Made by a program: the position numbers and the translations under genes. A model generated the notes under the pieces. It ran no database searches, had not been told where the DNA came from, and was given only the letters and a program-made list of their open reading frames with translations. Source: Gammaproteobacteria bacterium (GTDB taxonomy: Bacteria; Pseudomonadota; Gammaproteobacteria; VBWC01). Taken from it: a stretch of 64,000 nt of DNA. The stretch spans positions 62,001 through 126,000 of the forward strand of contig JAHFRU010000001.1 in the NCBI GenBank assembly GCA_023266115.1. The letters are read 5' to 3'. Shown piece by piece: positions 30,528-40,635 of the stretch (positions are counted from its first letter, which is position 1; the number at the start of each line of letters is the position of its first letter).

Positions 30528-31127
30528 TTACTGATTGGCGGCGAGTTCGAGATACTTCCGGTGGAGTTCCTGGACGTGCTTTTCCAGCAGTTCCGTCGAC
30601 GTGTCATTGACAATGATATCGTCGGCCTGGTTGCGGCGCTGATGGCGGGTCGCCTGGGCGCTCATGATGGCCCGGATCTGGTCCTCCGGCAGCTGATCGC
30701 GTTGCTTGATGCGTTCGATCTGCAATTCCTCGGGACAGTCCACCACCAGCACGCGATCGACGATATCCATCTGGCGGGTCTCGACCAGTAGTGGTATCTC
30801 GAACACGCCGTAGGCACTGGTGATATCCCTGGCGCGGCGAAACATCTCGGTCCTGATCAGCGGATGCATGATCGCTTCCAGCCGCCGCCGGGCCGGTTCG
30901 TCTTCAAAGACCAGATCGCGCAGATACTGCCGGTCCAGCTGCTTGTCTGTACCTATCGCGTCCGGGCCGAATTCCTGTGCGATGCGCGACAGCGCCGGCA
31001 TGCCAGGCTTGACGATGTCCCGCGCCACCGAGTCGGCGTCGATGACACTGATGCCAAGGCTGGCGAAGACGCGTGATACCGACGATTTCCCGCTACCGAT
31101 GCCGCCTGTCAGTCCGATTATCAGCAT
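30528..31127 (-). CDS. coaE: Dephospho-CoA kinase
   Basis: IIGLTGGIGSGKSSVSRVFASLGISVIDAD. Confidence 0.97.
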   Translation of the reverse strand: MLIIGLTGGIGSGKSSVSRVFASLGISVIDADSVARDIVKPGMPALSRIAQEFGPDAIGTDKQLDRQYLRDLVFEDEPARRRLEAIMHPLIRTEMFRRARDITSAYGVFEIPLLVETRQMDIVDRVLVVDCPEELQIERIKQRDQLPEDQIRAIMSAQATRHQRRNQADDIIVNDTSTELLEKHVQELHRKYLELAANQ

Positions 31128-31197
31128 GATGATTCCAAGGCTCTGCTCCTTCCGGGAAATCAGGTGTACGCCTGATCTGACAGGATTGTAACCGACG

Positions 31198-32106
31198 TCA
31201 TCGGGTCAGGCTAAAAAACGCGAAGTATCCACTGGTGATGGCGTCGCCCCACAGCATCGCAATCCATCCGGCGGCGGCCAGATACGGGCCGAATGGAATC
31301 GGTATGTTACGGTCCCGGCCGCGCACCACCACCATGGCGATGCCGATGGCCGCGCCGACAAACGCGGACAGAAAGATCACCACCGGCAACGCCTGCCATC
31401 CCAGCCAGGCGCCAAGCGCCGCGAGCAGTTTGAAATCGCCGAAGCCCATGCCTTCCTTGCCGGTGACAAGCTTGAACACGATATAGACCAGCCACAGGCT
31501 GCCGTAACCGGCAACCGCGCCAACGATGCTTGACGCGCTGTCGGCAAACAGCCCGCCCAGATTGACGAGAATGCCGAGCCAGAGTAATGGCAGCGTGATG
31601 TTATCCGGCAGCAGCTGGTGATCGATGTCGATGAAGGTCAGGCAGATCAGGCAAGCGGTCAGCAGCAATACCGCGCCGGCTGCCCAGCTGAAACCGAAGT
31701 GCCAGGCAACGACAGCAAACATCAGGCCGGTCAGCAGCTCTATTGTCGGATAACGTGCCGAAATACGCGTCTGGCATTGTTTGCAGCGGCCGCGCAGGAC
31801 CAGATAGCTCAGCACCGGGATGTTTTCGATGGCGCTGATCGGATGGCCGCACTGCGGGCAGCGCGAGCGCGGTGTCGCGAGATTGAATGCCGGTTCTTCC
31901 TGGGTGGATGACGGAACGCCTGATGTCTCGTCAGACGGTGTCGAGGACCCGGACACCTCTGCGCATTGCGCCCGCCATGCGCGCTGCATCATCAACGGCA
32001 GTCGATATATCACCACGTTCAGGAAGCTGCCGACCAGCAGGCCGAACATCCCGCTGGTAACTAAAAAAAACCATGTGTTGTTCTGGAGATAGACTATTGC
32101 ATCCAT
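31198..32106 (-). CDS. pilD: Prepilin peptidase/N-methyltransferase PilD
   Basis: GSFLNVVIYRLP, CPQCGHPIS...CKQCQTRIS, FIDIDHQLLPD, KEGMGFGDFKLLAALGAWLG. Confidence 0.97.
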   Translation of the reverse strand: MDAIVYLQNNTWFFLVTSGMFGLLVGSFLNVVIYRLPLMMQRAWRAQCAEVSGSSTPSDETSGVPSSTQEEPAFNLATPRSRCPQCGHPISAIENIPVLSYLVLRGRCKQCQTRISARYPTIELLTGLMFAVVAWHFGFSWAAGAVLLLTACLICLTFIDIDHQLLPDNITLPLLWLGILVNLGGLFADSASSIVGAVAGYGSLWLVYIVFKLVTGKEGMGFGDFKLLAALGAWLGWQALPVVIFLSAFVGAAIGIAMVVVRGRDRNIPIPFGPYLAAAGWIAMLWGDAITSGYFAFFSLTR

Positions 32107-32205
32107 TCGTCGGTACCGGTGTCGACTGCAGCGCGATTACCCGGCGCGGATGAAAACCCGAAATGGCGCGTCCAGTGATGCCGCATCGCCCCTGTTGGCG
32201 CTTGT

Positions 32206-33435
32206 TTAGACAACCTCGCCCAGCTTGAAGATTGGCAGGTACATCGCTATGACGAGGCCGCCGATGACGACACCGAGAAACGCCATGATCAACGGTTCGA
32301 TCAAGCTGCTCATGCCATCAACCGCGTTCTCGACTTCTTCTTCGTAGAAATCCGCAACCTTCGCCAGCATGGTGTCGATAGCCCCGGCTTCCTCGCCGAT
32401 CGCGACCATCTGGCAGACCATGTTCGGGAACACACCGGTTTGTGCCATCGACAGGTTCAGCGACATGCCCGTCGATACCTCGTCGCGCATGCGCATGACG
32501 GCCTGGGTGTAGACGATATTGCCGGTCGCGCCGGCCACGCTGACCATCGCCTCCACCAGCGGCACGCCGGCGGCGAACATCGTTGCCATGGTACGTGCGA
32601 AGCGCGCGATTGCCGCCTTGGTCAGGATGTTGCCGATGATTGGCGCCTTGAGCAGTATTCTGTCCAGGTTTTGGGCGAATTTTCTCGATCGTTTCTTCGC
32701 TTGTAACAAACCATAGACGGCACCGCCGATGGTGCCGAAGATCGCCCACCACCAGTGCTGGAACACGTTCGATATGCCGATGACAAACATCGTCATCGCG
32801 GGCAGGTCGGCGCCAAAGCCGGCGAATATCGCCTGGAACTGAGGCACCACGAAAATCAGCAGGATCGCGGTGACGACGAATGCCGTGATCATGATGGCCG
32901 TCGGGTAAAACATGGCCTTCTTGACCTTGCCCTTGATCGCTTCGGTTTTTTCCTTGTAGGCGGCGATCTTGTGGAGCAGTTCTTCAAGTATACCGGCCTG
33001 CTCGCCGGCGGAAACGAGATTGCAGAACAGATCGTCGAAATACAGCGGACGTTTGCGCAGCGCATCGGACAGCGTGCCGCCGGCCTCGACGTCGGCCTTG
33101 ATGCCGAGCACCAGATCCTGCATTGCCGGGTTGTCGTGGCCACGGCCGACGATCTCGAACGATTGCACCAGCGGCACGCCGGCCGTCATCATCGTCGCCA
33201 GTTGTCTGCTAAAGATCGCGATGTCGGCGGGTTTGATGCTCTTTCTTTTCGGTCCGCTGGCACCGAACAGCGATGCCGATTTTTTCTTGACCTTGCCGGG
33301 GTTGATGCCTTGCCGGCGCAATTCGGCTTTGACGAGTGCGGCGCTGGCGCTGCGGAGCTCACCTTTCTGCTGTACCCCGCGCTTGTCGGTGCCGCTCCAG
33401 ACGAACACATCGTGCTTGATCGCTTTCTCTGCCAT
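32206..33435 (-). CDS. pilC: Type IV pilus inner-membrane platform protein PilC
   Basis: T2SSF domain pair; FVWSGTDKRGVQQKGE; LATMMTAGVPLVQSFEI. Confidence 0.97.
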   Translation of the reverse strand: MAEKAIKHDVFVWSGTDKRGVQQKGELRSASAALVKAELRRQGINPGKVKKKSASLFGASGPKRKSIKPADIAIFSRQLATMMTAGVPLVQSFEIVGRGHDNPAMQDLVLGIKADVEAGGTLSDALRKRPLYFDDLFCNLVSAGEQAGILEELLHKIAAYKEKTEAIKGKVKKAMFYPTAIMITAFVVTAILLIFVVPQFQAIFAGFGADLPAMTMFVIGISNVFQHWWWAIFGTIGGAVYGLLQAKKRSRKFAQNLDRILLKAPIIGNILTKAAIARFARTMATMFAAGVPLVEAMVSVAGATGNIVYTQAVMRMRDEVSTGMSLNLSMAQTGVFPNMVCQMVAIGEEAGAIDTMLAKVADFYEEEVENAVDGMSSLIEPLIMAFLGVVIGGLVIAMYLPIFKLGEVV

Positions 33436-33437
33436 GG

Positions 33438-35168
33438 CTATTCCGTTATAACTCTGTTGAGTTCCTCTAGACTGGTGACTCCCTGCGCAACCTTTCTTAA
33501 CCCCGATTGACGCAGGTCGGATATCCCCTCTTTTTTCGCCTGGTCGCCGATTTCGAGTGAGTTCGCGCCTTCCATTATAAGCCGCGCGGTGGTCTCTGAA
33601 ATAGGCATGACCTGATACATGCCGACGCGGCCCTTGTAACCGCCGTTACACTGGTCGCAACCGACGGGTCCATACACTTTCAGCCCTTTTTTGACCTGTT
33701 CTTCCGTGAAGCCGGCTCGCAGCAGGGCCTCGGTCGGTATATCGACCGGCTTCTTGCAATGCTTGCATAAGCGCCGGCTCAGCCGCTGCGCGATAATTAG
33801 CGACACCGACGACGCTATATTGAATGGCGCGACACCCATATTCGCCAGGCGTTGCAGTGTCTGCGGTGCGTCGTTGGTATGCAGCGTGGACAGTACCATA
33901 TGTCCTGTTTGTGCCGCCTTGATGGCGATCTCCGCGGTCTCAATGTCTCGAATCTCACCGACCATGATGATGTCGGGATCCTGGCGCAGAAACGCCTTCA
34001 GTGCTTTGGCGAAGGTGAGTCCGGCCTTTTCGTTGACGTTGACCTGGTTGATGCCCGGGAGGTTGATTTCCGCCGGGTCCTCGGCCGTCGAAATATTTCT
34101 GTCAGCCGTATTTAATATGTTAAGACCCGTATAAAGCGTGACCGTCTTACCACTTCCGGTAGGGCCTGTTACCAGCACCATACCATATGGCTGATGCAGG
34201 ACCTTCATGAGCAAATCCCGCTGCTCGTCTTCAAAACCCAGCGCCTCGATACCCATTTGCGCGCTGGTGGGATCGAGCAAGCGTACGCAGATTTTCTCGC
34301 CGAACAGCGTCGGGCAGCTACTGACACGGAAATCGATCGCTCGGTTCTTCGAGAGCGTCATTTTCATGCGCCCGTCCTGCGGGACGCGGCGTTCGGAAAT
34401 ATCGAGTCTGGACATGATCTTGATACGTGACGCAATCTTGTTCGCCAGGGTGACCGGTGGCGAGGCGACCTGTTGCAGGATACCGTCCATACGATAACGG
34501 ACGCGATACATCTTCTCGTAGGGCTCAAAATGTACGTCGGACGCGCCGCGTTTGATGGAGTCCAGCAAAATCTTGTTTACAAACCGGACGATCGGAGTGT
34601 CGTCGACCTCCGAATCCGCCGCATCGTCCTTGAGATCCTCTTCTCCCGCCGTGACCTCGAGGTTATCGAGATCGTCGTCACCGCTGAGGTCATCCATGAC
34701 GCCGCCATCGCCTGCATCCAGCGCCTTTTCGATCGCGGCGGCGAGTTTGTCGACCGGGACAAGAATCGCCTCGGTATTCAGGCCGGTGTTGAATTTGATT
34801 TCGTCCAGCGCCTGGAGATTGGCCGGGTCCGAGACCGCGATGAACAACCGGTTGCCGCGTTTAAACAGCGGCAAGGCATGGTGTTTACGGATCAGTTTTT
34901 CATCGACGCGTTTGGTCTGGATAAGATCCATATCCATCGCGTTGACATCGAAAAGCGGGATGCCGAATTCACGTGACGCTGATTCGGCGATTGAGTAGCT
35001 GTCCAGGATTTTATGCTCGACGAGGTAGCTGACTAACGGCAGTTTTGCCTTCTGAGCTTCGTCGTTGGCACGCAGGGCGGCTTCCTCGTCCAGGAGCCCG
35101 TCCTGAACAAGGCATCGCGCCAGCCCGCTGAGTACGGACTTGTCTTTGTTTGCGGCTGTAGTAACCAT
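33438..35168 (-). CDS. pilB: Type IV pilus assembly ATPase PilB
   Basis: TGPTGSGKTVTLYTGL Walker A; tetracysteine CKHCKKP...CDQCNGGYKGR. Confidence 0.97.
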   Translation of the reverse strand: MVTTAANKDKSVLSGLARCLVQDGLLDEEAALRANDEAQKAKLPLVSYLVEHKILDSYSIAESASREFGIPLFDVNAMDMDLIQTKRVDEKLIRKHHALPLFKRGNRLFIAVSDPANLQALDEIKFNTGLNTEAILVPVDKLAAAIEKALDAGDGGVMDDLSGDDDLDNLEVTAGEEDLKDDAADSEVDDTPIVRFVNKILLDSIKRGASDVHFEPYEKMYRVRYRMDGILQQVASPPVTLANKIASRIKIMSRLDISERRVPQDGRMKMTLSKNRAIDFRVSSCPTLFGEKICVRLLDPTSAQMGIEALGFEDEQRDLLMKVLHQPYGMVLVTGPTGSGKTVTLYTGLNILNTADRNISTAEDPAEINLPGINQVNVNEKAGLTFAKALKAFLRQDPDIIMVGEIRDIETAEIAIKAAQTGHMVLSTLHTNDAPQTLQRLANMGVAPFNIASSVSLIIAQRLSRRLCKHCKKPVDIPTEALLRAGFTEEQVKKGLKVYGPVGCDQCNGGYKGRVGMYQVMPISETTARLIMEGANSLEIGDQAKKEGISDLRQSGLRKVAQGVTSLEELNRVITE

Positions 35169-35353
35169 TCACGCTCCCGGAACTGCCACTAGGTAATAGC
35201 GGCATTTAAAGGGATTGATTTAGGAAGCAAATCTATCCTAAGTGCGGCACACCCGAGCAGAACGCGGCGCGATCTGCTCATTTGGCAGAGAAGCTGTAAG
35301 TCAATGATAGTTGCTAGTATTCACGTTAGTTACAAATCTGCGCGATAGGTGTA

Positions 35354-35638
35354 TTAAACCGAAACGGGCGGGCCCACCGACATATTTTCGGCGTCCATGT
35401 CGGGGTAGTCCGCGGAAACGCGGCAACAGGTTTCGTCAAATTGTCGGCAGGTGATTTCGGCGTTGGCGATCGAAGCCTCGTTTGTTGCTGGGAGTACGCG
35501 GAAATTCTGATAAACATTTGTCATTGTCGCCCACCTGCGAATCCAGGGCCGGACCTCAATACGCGGCATGGTAATTGCTGGGGGAACGTGGAATGTCTTC
35601 TGATCTGAGGCGTCGAGCATGCTCTTGCTTTGGCACAT
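35354..35638 (-). CDS. Possible hypothetical protein (low support)
   Basis: Minus-strand ORF portion MCQSKSMLDASDQ...; no recognizable domain. Confidence 0.2.
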   Translation of the reverse strand: MCQSKSMLDASDQKTFHVPPAITMPRIEVRPWIRRWATMTNVYQNFRVLPATNEASIANAEITCRQFDETCCRVSADYPDMDAENMSVGPPVSV

Positions 35639-35882
35639 TATGGCGCAGTTTACAGATAGAAGGTCGGATTTTTTCCCGCGGTATACCTCCCGGATAAGAA
35701 TGAATGAACTTTGATCAGAATATCGAATCAGGCATTGTCGGCGACGATGTTGCCTGTGAGGTCCTTGATCGAATCGCATCGATCGGCGATAAATGCGCCT
35801 CGTGTGGTAACGTGCCGGAGCGAGTTACGCCGTTTATGTATCGCGCTCTGTCTGAACCTGAATCCGGAGTTGTCGAAGCCAA

Positions 35883-36611
35883 GTGAGCATGCTGCGTCGT
35901 TTTAAAAGATTGTTCGCTCGCTTCAGGTCGACGCCGCTTCATCCTCAATGGCTCGTATTGCGCGATCGGGCATTGGCTCGTGCCGTTGCAGCCAATGCGC
36001 GAGGAGTGGTGCTTGATGTGGGTTGCGGTGACCGCTGGGTGGAGACATCGCTTGGTTTTGATATCCAATACGTGGGACTTGATTATCCTCCGACGGTGAA
36101 CCTTGGATACGCTGGCAGCCCCGATACGTTCGCAGATGCCGGTTGCCTGCCGTTCTCTGACGCTAGTTTCGATACGGTGTTGCTACTCGACGTGCTGGAG
36201 CATCTGCCGCAACCCGAGGCGGCGTTGGCCGAGGCCCGACGCGTTCTCAAAACGGGGGGCAAGGCTATTGTTCAGGTGCCGTTTCTCTATCCGCTTCATG
36301 CTGAGCCGCACGATTTCCAGCGCTGGATGCTGCACGGTCTTGCTGACCTCTTCACGCGGCACCGGCTGGACGTGCAAGAGACGAGTTGGCAGGGGCATCC
36401 CGCGGAAACCGGCGCGGCGTTGCTCGCTATCGCGCTGGCGAAAAATGTTGTTGATTCGGCGAATGGCATGCCCATAAGCATTGTTCTCGCGCCGTTTCCG
36501 CTGGCAATGATTCCCTGCGTAAACCTGTTTGGCTGGCTGATCGCACGTCTTATGTCCGCTTCGGCGTTTATGCCACTCGGTTATCGGATGGCAGGAGTCA
36601 AGACCGAATGA
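35883..36611 (+). CDS. Class I SAM-dependent methyltransferase
   Basis: VVLDVGCGDRWVE...VLLLDVLEHLPQPEAALAEARRVLKTGG. Confidence 0.88.
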   Translation: MSMLRRFKRLFARFRSTPLHPQWLVLRDRALARAVAANARGVVLDVGCGDRWVETSLGFDIQYVGLDYPPTVNLGYAGSPDTFADAGCLPFSDASFDTVLLLDVLEHLPQPEAALAEARRVLKTGGKAIVQVPFLYPLHAEPHDFQRWMLHGLADLFTRHRLDVQETSWQGHPAETGAALLAIALAKNVVDSANGMPISIVLAPFPLAMIPCVNLFGWLIARLMSASAFMPLGYRMAGVKTE

Positions 36612-37741
36612 AACGCCTGCTTATGGTTACGACCAGCTATCCCGACGGTGCCGAAGGTGAAGCGGCGGCAGGTGCGTTTGTGCGGGACTTCGCCGGTGCC
36701 CTTGTGGAGTCGGGCATCAAAGTCGAAGTCGTCGCGCCGTCAACGACCGACAGTCGTCGGATTGAAACCGGTGTCGAAGTTACACGCTTCGCGGTACCCA
36801 GGTTGCCGCTTTCCCTGTTAAGTCCGTTGCGGCCAGGAGACTGGTCCGGAATCGTTACGACGCTCATCAAAGGTTCGCGCACGGTGAAGCGGGCTTGCGA
36901 GCACACTCGACCCGATCACATCCTGGCGCTGTGGGCACTGCCCAGCGGTGAATGGGCACGGCGTGCCGGACGCCGTTACGGTATTCCCTACAGTACATGG
37001 GCGCTGGGCAGCGATATCTGGAGTCTCGGAAGAATCCCGATTGTAAAAACGCTGCTCGCTGTTGTGTTGCGAGATGCCACGCTGCGTTTCGCCGACGGCT
37101 ACGAGCTGGCGGCGCAGGTTGAGAGTATTGGCGGCAAATCCTGCGGTTTCCTTCCGAGCAGCCGGACGTTTCCGTGCAGGCCACGAACGGTGTTCCGCGA
37201 CAAGGGTCCGTTTCGTCTGGCCTATCTGGGGCGGTGGCATCCTAACAAGGGGGTCGATCTTTTGCTTGAAGCACTGGATCTGCTCGATGATGCTGAATGG
37301 GCCGCGATTGAATCGATTCGCATCTGTGGCGGAGGGCCATTGGCGAGCCTGGTCAAACGGAAAGCGGCGGCACTTGCCAATGCTGGCCGCCCTGTCGTCG
37401 CAGGAGATTATCTGGATCGTGATGCTGCTATCGGCTTATTTGAATGGGCCGACTGTGTTTTACTGCCATCGCGTATCGAAAGTATTCCGGTGGTATTTTC
37501 GGACGCCATGGCGGCCGGATGTCCAATCATTGCAATGCCTGTTGGCGACATGAAGAGGCTGGTCGAGCGTTATCGTGTAGGCCTGGTCGCGTCGTCAGTC
37601 AGTGCCGGAGCGTTCGCTGATTTGTTAACCTCCGCAAACCTCGTGGCTGCTGCGAACTGCGCGCGGAATTGCGCGCCCGCTGCGTTGGACTTCAGCATCA
37701 GCGGCGCCGCGCACCAGTTTCTGAAACACATAGCACAATGA
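36608..37741 (+). CDS. Glycosyltransferase (GT4-like)
   Basis: YLGRWHPNKGVDLLLEAL...WADCVLLPSRIESIPVVFSDAMAAGCPIIA; ATGA overlap with upstream. Confidence 0.9.
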   Translation: MKRLLMVTTSYPDGAEGEAAAGAFVRDFAGALVESGIKVEVVAPSTTDSRRIETGVEVTRFAVPRLPLSLLSPLRPGDWSGIVTTLIKGSRTVKRACEHTRPDHILALWALPSGEWARRAGRRYGIPYSTWALGSDIWSLGRIPIVKTLLAVVLRDATLRFADGYELAAQVESIGGKSCGFLPSSRTFPCRPRTVFRDKGPFRLAYLGRWHPNKGVDLLLEALDLLDDAEWAAIESIRICGGGPLASLVKRKAAALANAGRPVVAGDYLDRDAAIGLFEWADCVLLPSRIESIPVVFSDAMAAGCPIIAMPVGDMKRLVERYRVGLVASSVSAGAFADLLTSANLVAAANCARNCAPAALDFSISGAAHQFLKHIAQ

Positions 37742-38481
37742 ATCCGACGCCAACCGAAAGACAGCGAGACTTCTACGACGGTATCGCCGGTCAGTATCAC
37801 GATCTACGGTACGGTAGTCGCTACGGTAAGCTGTTTCGTGCGTTGCATCACGAAGCACTGAGTGATTTGTTGGCGCTTGTTTCACCGAATGCGAGGGTAC
37901 TGGAAGTCGCTTGCGGTACCGGGCATACGACCGAGCTGCTGTATCAACGCGGTGTAGATTTCATCGCCTGCGATCTGACTCCACGAATGCTCGAAAGGGC
38001 CCGGCAGCGCCTGTCCGGTCCCGCGCCATTCCTGATCGCTGACGCCGGCGTACTCCCGTTTCCGGAAGCGCAGTTTGATGTGGTGATTTCAACGCGGTTT
38101 CTGCATTTGTTCGATATTGTCGATCAACACCGGATGCTAGGGGAGATGGTGCGAGTGTTGCGACCGGGCGGGCGGCTGATCGTGGATTTCGACAATTTTG
38201 TCAGCCGTTGGGTGCTTGCGATCCCGCATCTGCTTTACAACCTCGCACGCTATCGACGTCTCGCGCCCGAGACGGAATATAACCGTATTGGCCAGGTTGA
38301 AAACATGCTCGCTTCATTGGGGTTATCGGACCTGAGGAGCATCGGGGTTGGCGGTTACCATTTGATCGTGCCGGCGCTCATTTCGCCGCAGTTTGCTGTG
38401 CGTCTTGGGCGTATGCATCAAGGTCGTTCGATGAGGGTTCTTGCCGAGCAGTTTGTTACCACGGGAATCAAGAGCAGATGA
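37738..38481 (+). CDS. Class I SAM-dependent methyltransferase (ubiE-like)
   Basis: VLEVACGTGHTTELL...MLGEMVRVLRPGGRLIVDF; ATGA overlap with upstream. Confidence 0.88.
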   Translation: MNPTPTERQRDFYDGIAGQYHDLRYGSRYGKLFRALHHEALSDLLALVSPNARVLEVACGTGHTTELLYQRGVDFIACDLTPRMLERARQRLSGPAPFLIADAGVLPFPEAQFDVVISTRFLHLFDIVDQHRMLGEMVRVLRPGGRLIVDFDNFVSRWVLAIPHLLYNLARYRRLAPETEYNRIGQVENMLASLGLSDLRSIGVGGYHLIVPALISPQFAVRLGRMHQGRSMRVLAEQFVTTGIKSR

Positions 38482-39602
38482 AAATACTGCTGGCCGGCCC
38501 CAAGGTTTGCACGCCGTGGACGGAAGGCAGGAAGCGCTTTATGCGCGATCTGGCCGCTGCGCTGGGTCGGCAACATGACGTGCGCGTGGTTACGACGGTG
38601 GAAAAAGGCGAGCAGACGCAGTTTGCCGCACCATGGGATGCTCCGGCGGCGACGGGAGGTGTGCAGCACCTGTGGAGGTTTCACCGGCAGTTGCGCCGGG
38701 TCCTCGATCAATGGCGGCCGGATTTTGTCTGTCACATGCCGATCGGTTCCTTCCACGGCAGATACCGGTACGGCAACATGGGCAGCATGTGGTTGGCCGA
38801 TCTCCAATGCGCCTCGCGCCGTGTTCCGTGCCTTACCCTGATGTACGCGATCATGTCCGAGACATCGCTCCAACAACTGGCGCGCCGGGTCCGCTGCTTG
38901 TTGGTCAATCCATATGCGGGTGGTGAGCGCTCCGTGCGTTTTGGTGTCGATCTTCCCCGTATCGCATCGCCCGCTGTGCGTACTTTCGGGCGCCGGCTGC
39001 TGTTTATGGCGGGCATGTCGGAAACTACGCCTGAGCGCCTGGAGCATGTGCTCACGGTGCGTGGCCTGACGACACTGCTGTCAGCCGGTGAGTGGCTCGC
39101 TCCTTATGGATTCAAGCTTACCGTCGCAGTACCGTTGCTGCGAGACAGCCGCTTACGTCTAGCGCTCCGCGAACTGCCGCAGAATCGCTGGCCGAAGGAA
39201 AATCTCGACATTCAGGAGTTGGTATCCGTGCCGGATATCTATTCCGAACACGATATATTCGTGTTCCCGTATGGCCGGAACGAGCCGCAGTTCATTCCCA
39301 CGTCCGTGATTGAGGCGATGCACTGGGGTTTGCCGACAGCGTTGCCGGCGCATCCCTTTCTGTCGCCGTTGATTCGTGATGAAGAAACAGCACTGGTTTA
39401 CTGGCCGAACGACGCGCGGGATCTGGCCTCTGTGCTGCTGGATGCCGTGAACGGCGGCGACCGGTTAAATGCGATAGCCGTAAACGCGTACCACCTTGTT
39501 CAGGGCGAGTTTCATATTAAAGGTACCTGCGAGGACCTGTTACTCCATTACGAACAGATCAAGGCCGCAAGGCATTCACACGGCAACATCGAGCCGACGT
39601 AG
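38478..39602 (+). CDS. Glycosyltransferase family protein
   Basis: YSEHDIFVFPYGRNEPQFIPTSVIEAMHWGLPTALP; ATGA overlap with upstream. Confidence 0.85.
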   Translation: MKILLAGPKVCTPWTEGRKRFMRDLAAALGRQHDVRVVTTVEKGEQTQFAAPWDAPAATGGVQHLWRFHRQLRRVLDQWRPDFVCHMPIGSFHGRYRYGNMGSMWLADLQCASRRVPCLTLMYAIMSETSLQQLARRVRCLLVNPYAGGERSVRFGVDLPRIASPAVRTFGRRLLFMAGMSETTPERLEHVLTVRGLTTLLSAGEWLAPYGFKLTVAVPLLRDSRLRLALRELPQNRWPKENLDIQELVSVPDIYSEHDIFVFPYGRNEPQFIPTSVIEAMHWGLPTALPAHPFLSPLIRDEETALVYWPNDARDLASVLLDAVNGGDRLNAIAVNAYHLVQGEFHIKGTCEDLLLHYEQIKAARHSHGNIEPT

Positions 39603-39696
39603 TCGCCACACTCCGGGTCAGTAGTGGATCTGGAATAAATGGCCCAGCGCAAGATCGCATAACAAGCGACTATCAAATTGACGGCACGGATAGTGG

Positions 39697-40635
39697 TTAA
39701 AGCAAGTCTTGCTTGCCAGGATCGGTCGCCTGCTGAGACGTCAGCTTGACCAGTGCGCGCCGATTAAACGCGTTCATTCCCAGATTTGTCCCGCCCACTA
39801 TTCCAAGGAAAATGCCGACAGCAACGTTCGCCAGCCGATTGGCCAGAGCGATCGCGACGGCGTCGGTGGCGGGGATCCCCTGTTGTGTCAGCAGAAGTAC
39901 GATTGCCAGATCATAGCCACCGAGTCCCATCGGCATTAACGATATCAATCCGAAAAAAATGCTGGCTGTGCTGGTGGCGAACAGCGCGGGCCATGCAAGT
40001 GCGTGGCCGAACATGGCGAGAAGCACGCCATGACGAACAACGTGACTCATGATATCGGCGCCTGTTATTGCCAGGCTTGCAAGGATTGCCGTCCATGATG
40101 TCGCGTGTGAGATGGTGTCCAGTCCGATCCTGAAACGCTCCATGAGAGCGCGCATGCGCAGTCGCAGCCCGATCGGCACAATCTGCGGGTAACGATAGAT
40201 TGCAACGCCAATGACAATAGAGAAAAGCAGCAATATCCCGGCGGATAGTATCGCCTTCTGTTCCGTCCATCCCAAACCGACGAGCCATGGAATACCCAGC
40301 AAAGCAGCAGCGGCCCATCCTGCGTAGTAGACGGTTCCATCGAACGCCAGCAACGCAACGGTATTCGCCAGTGCGAGATCGAACTGGCGGCGTAGCAGCA
40401 CGATACGCAACGGCAATCCGAGCTTGGCCGGTAACATGTATCCGACCATGGCGGTAACTGAAAAGATGTGGAACAGGCACAGGTAGTTGCCTTTCGGCAG
40501 TTTTTTTCCAAGATAGATCCGCCAGCGTGCGGGCTCGGCAAAGTAATGTATCAGTACGATGATCGCCAGCGGCAACAGCCATGCTGCATCGAAGCGATCG
40601 ATGATCGTAGCTACTGACGGGAAGACGTCCTCCAT
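39697..40635 (-). CDS. Lysylphosphatidylglycerol synthase-TM/flippase-like (UPF0104-type) membrane protein
   Basis: Multi-TM, FFGLISLMPMGLGGYDLAIVLLLTQQG; start MEDVFPS overlaps (TGATG) upstream methyltransferase stop. Confidence 0.75.
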   Translation of the reverse strand: MEDVFPSVATIIDRFDAAWLLPLAIIVLIHYFAEPARWRIYLGKKLPKGNYLCLFHIFSVTAMVGYMLPAKLGLPLRIVLLRRQFDLALANTVALLAFDGTVYYAGWAAAALLGIPWLVGLGWTEQKAILSAGILLLFSIVIGVAIYRYPQIVPIGLRLRMRALMERFRIGLDTISHATSWTAILASLAITGADIMSHVVRHGVLLAMFGHALAWPALFATSTASIFFGLISLMPMGLGGYDLAIVLLLTQQGIPATDAVAIALANRLANVAVGIFLGIVGGTNLGMNAFNRRALVKLTSQQATDPGKQDLL

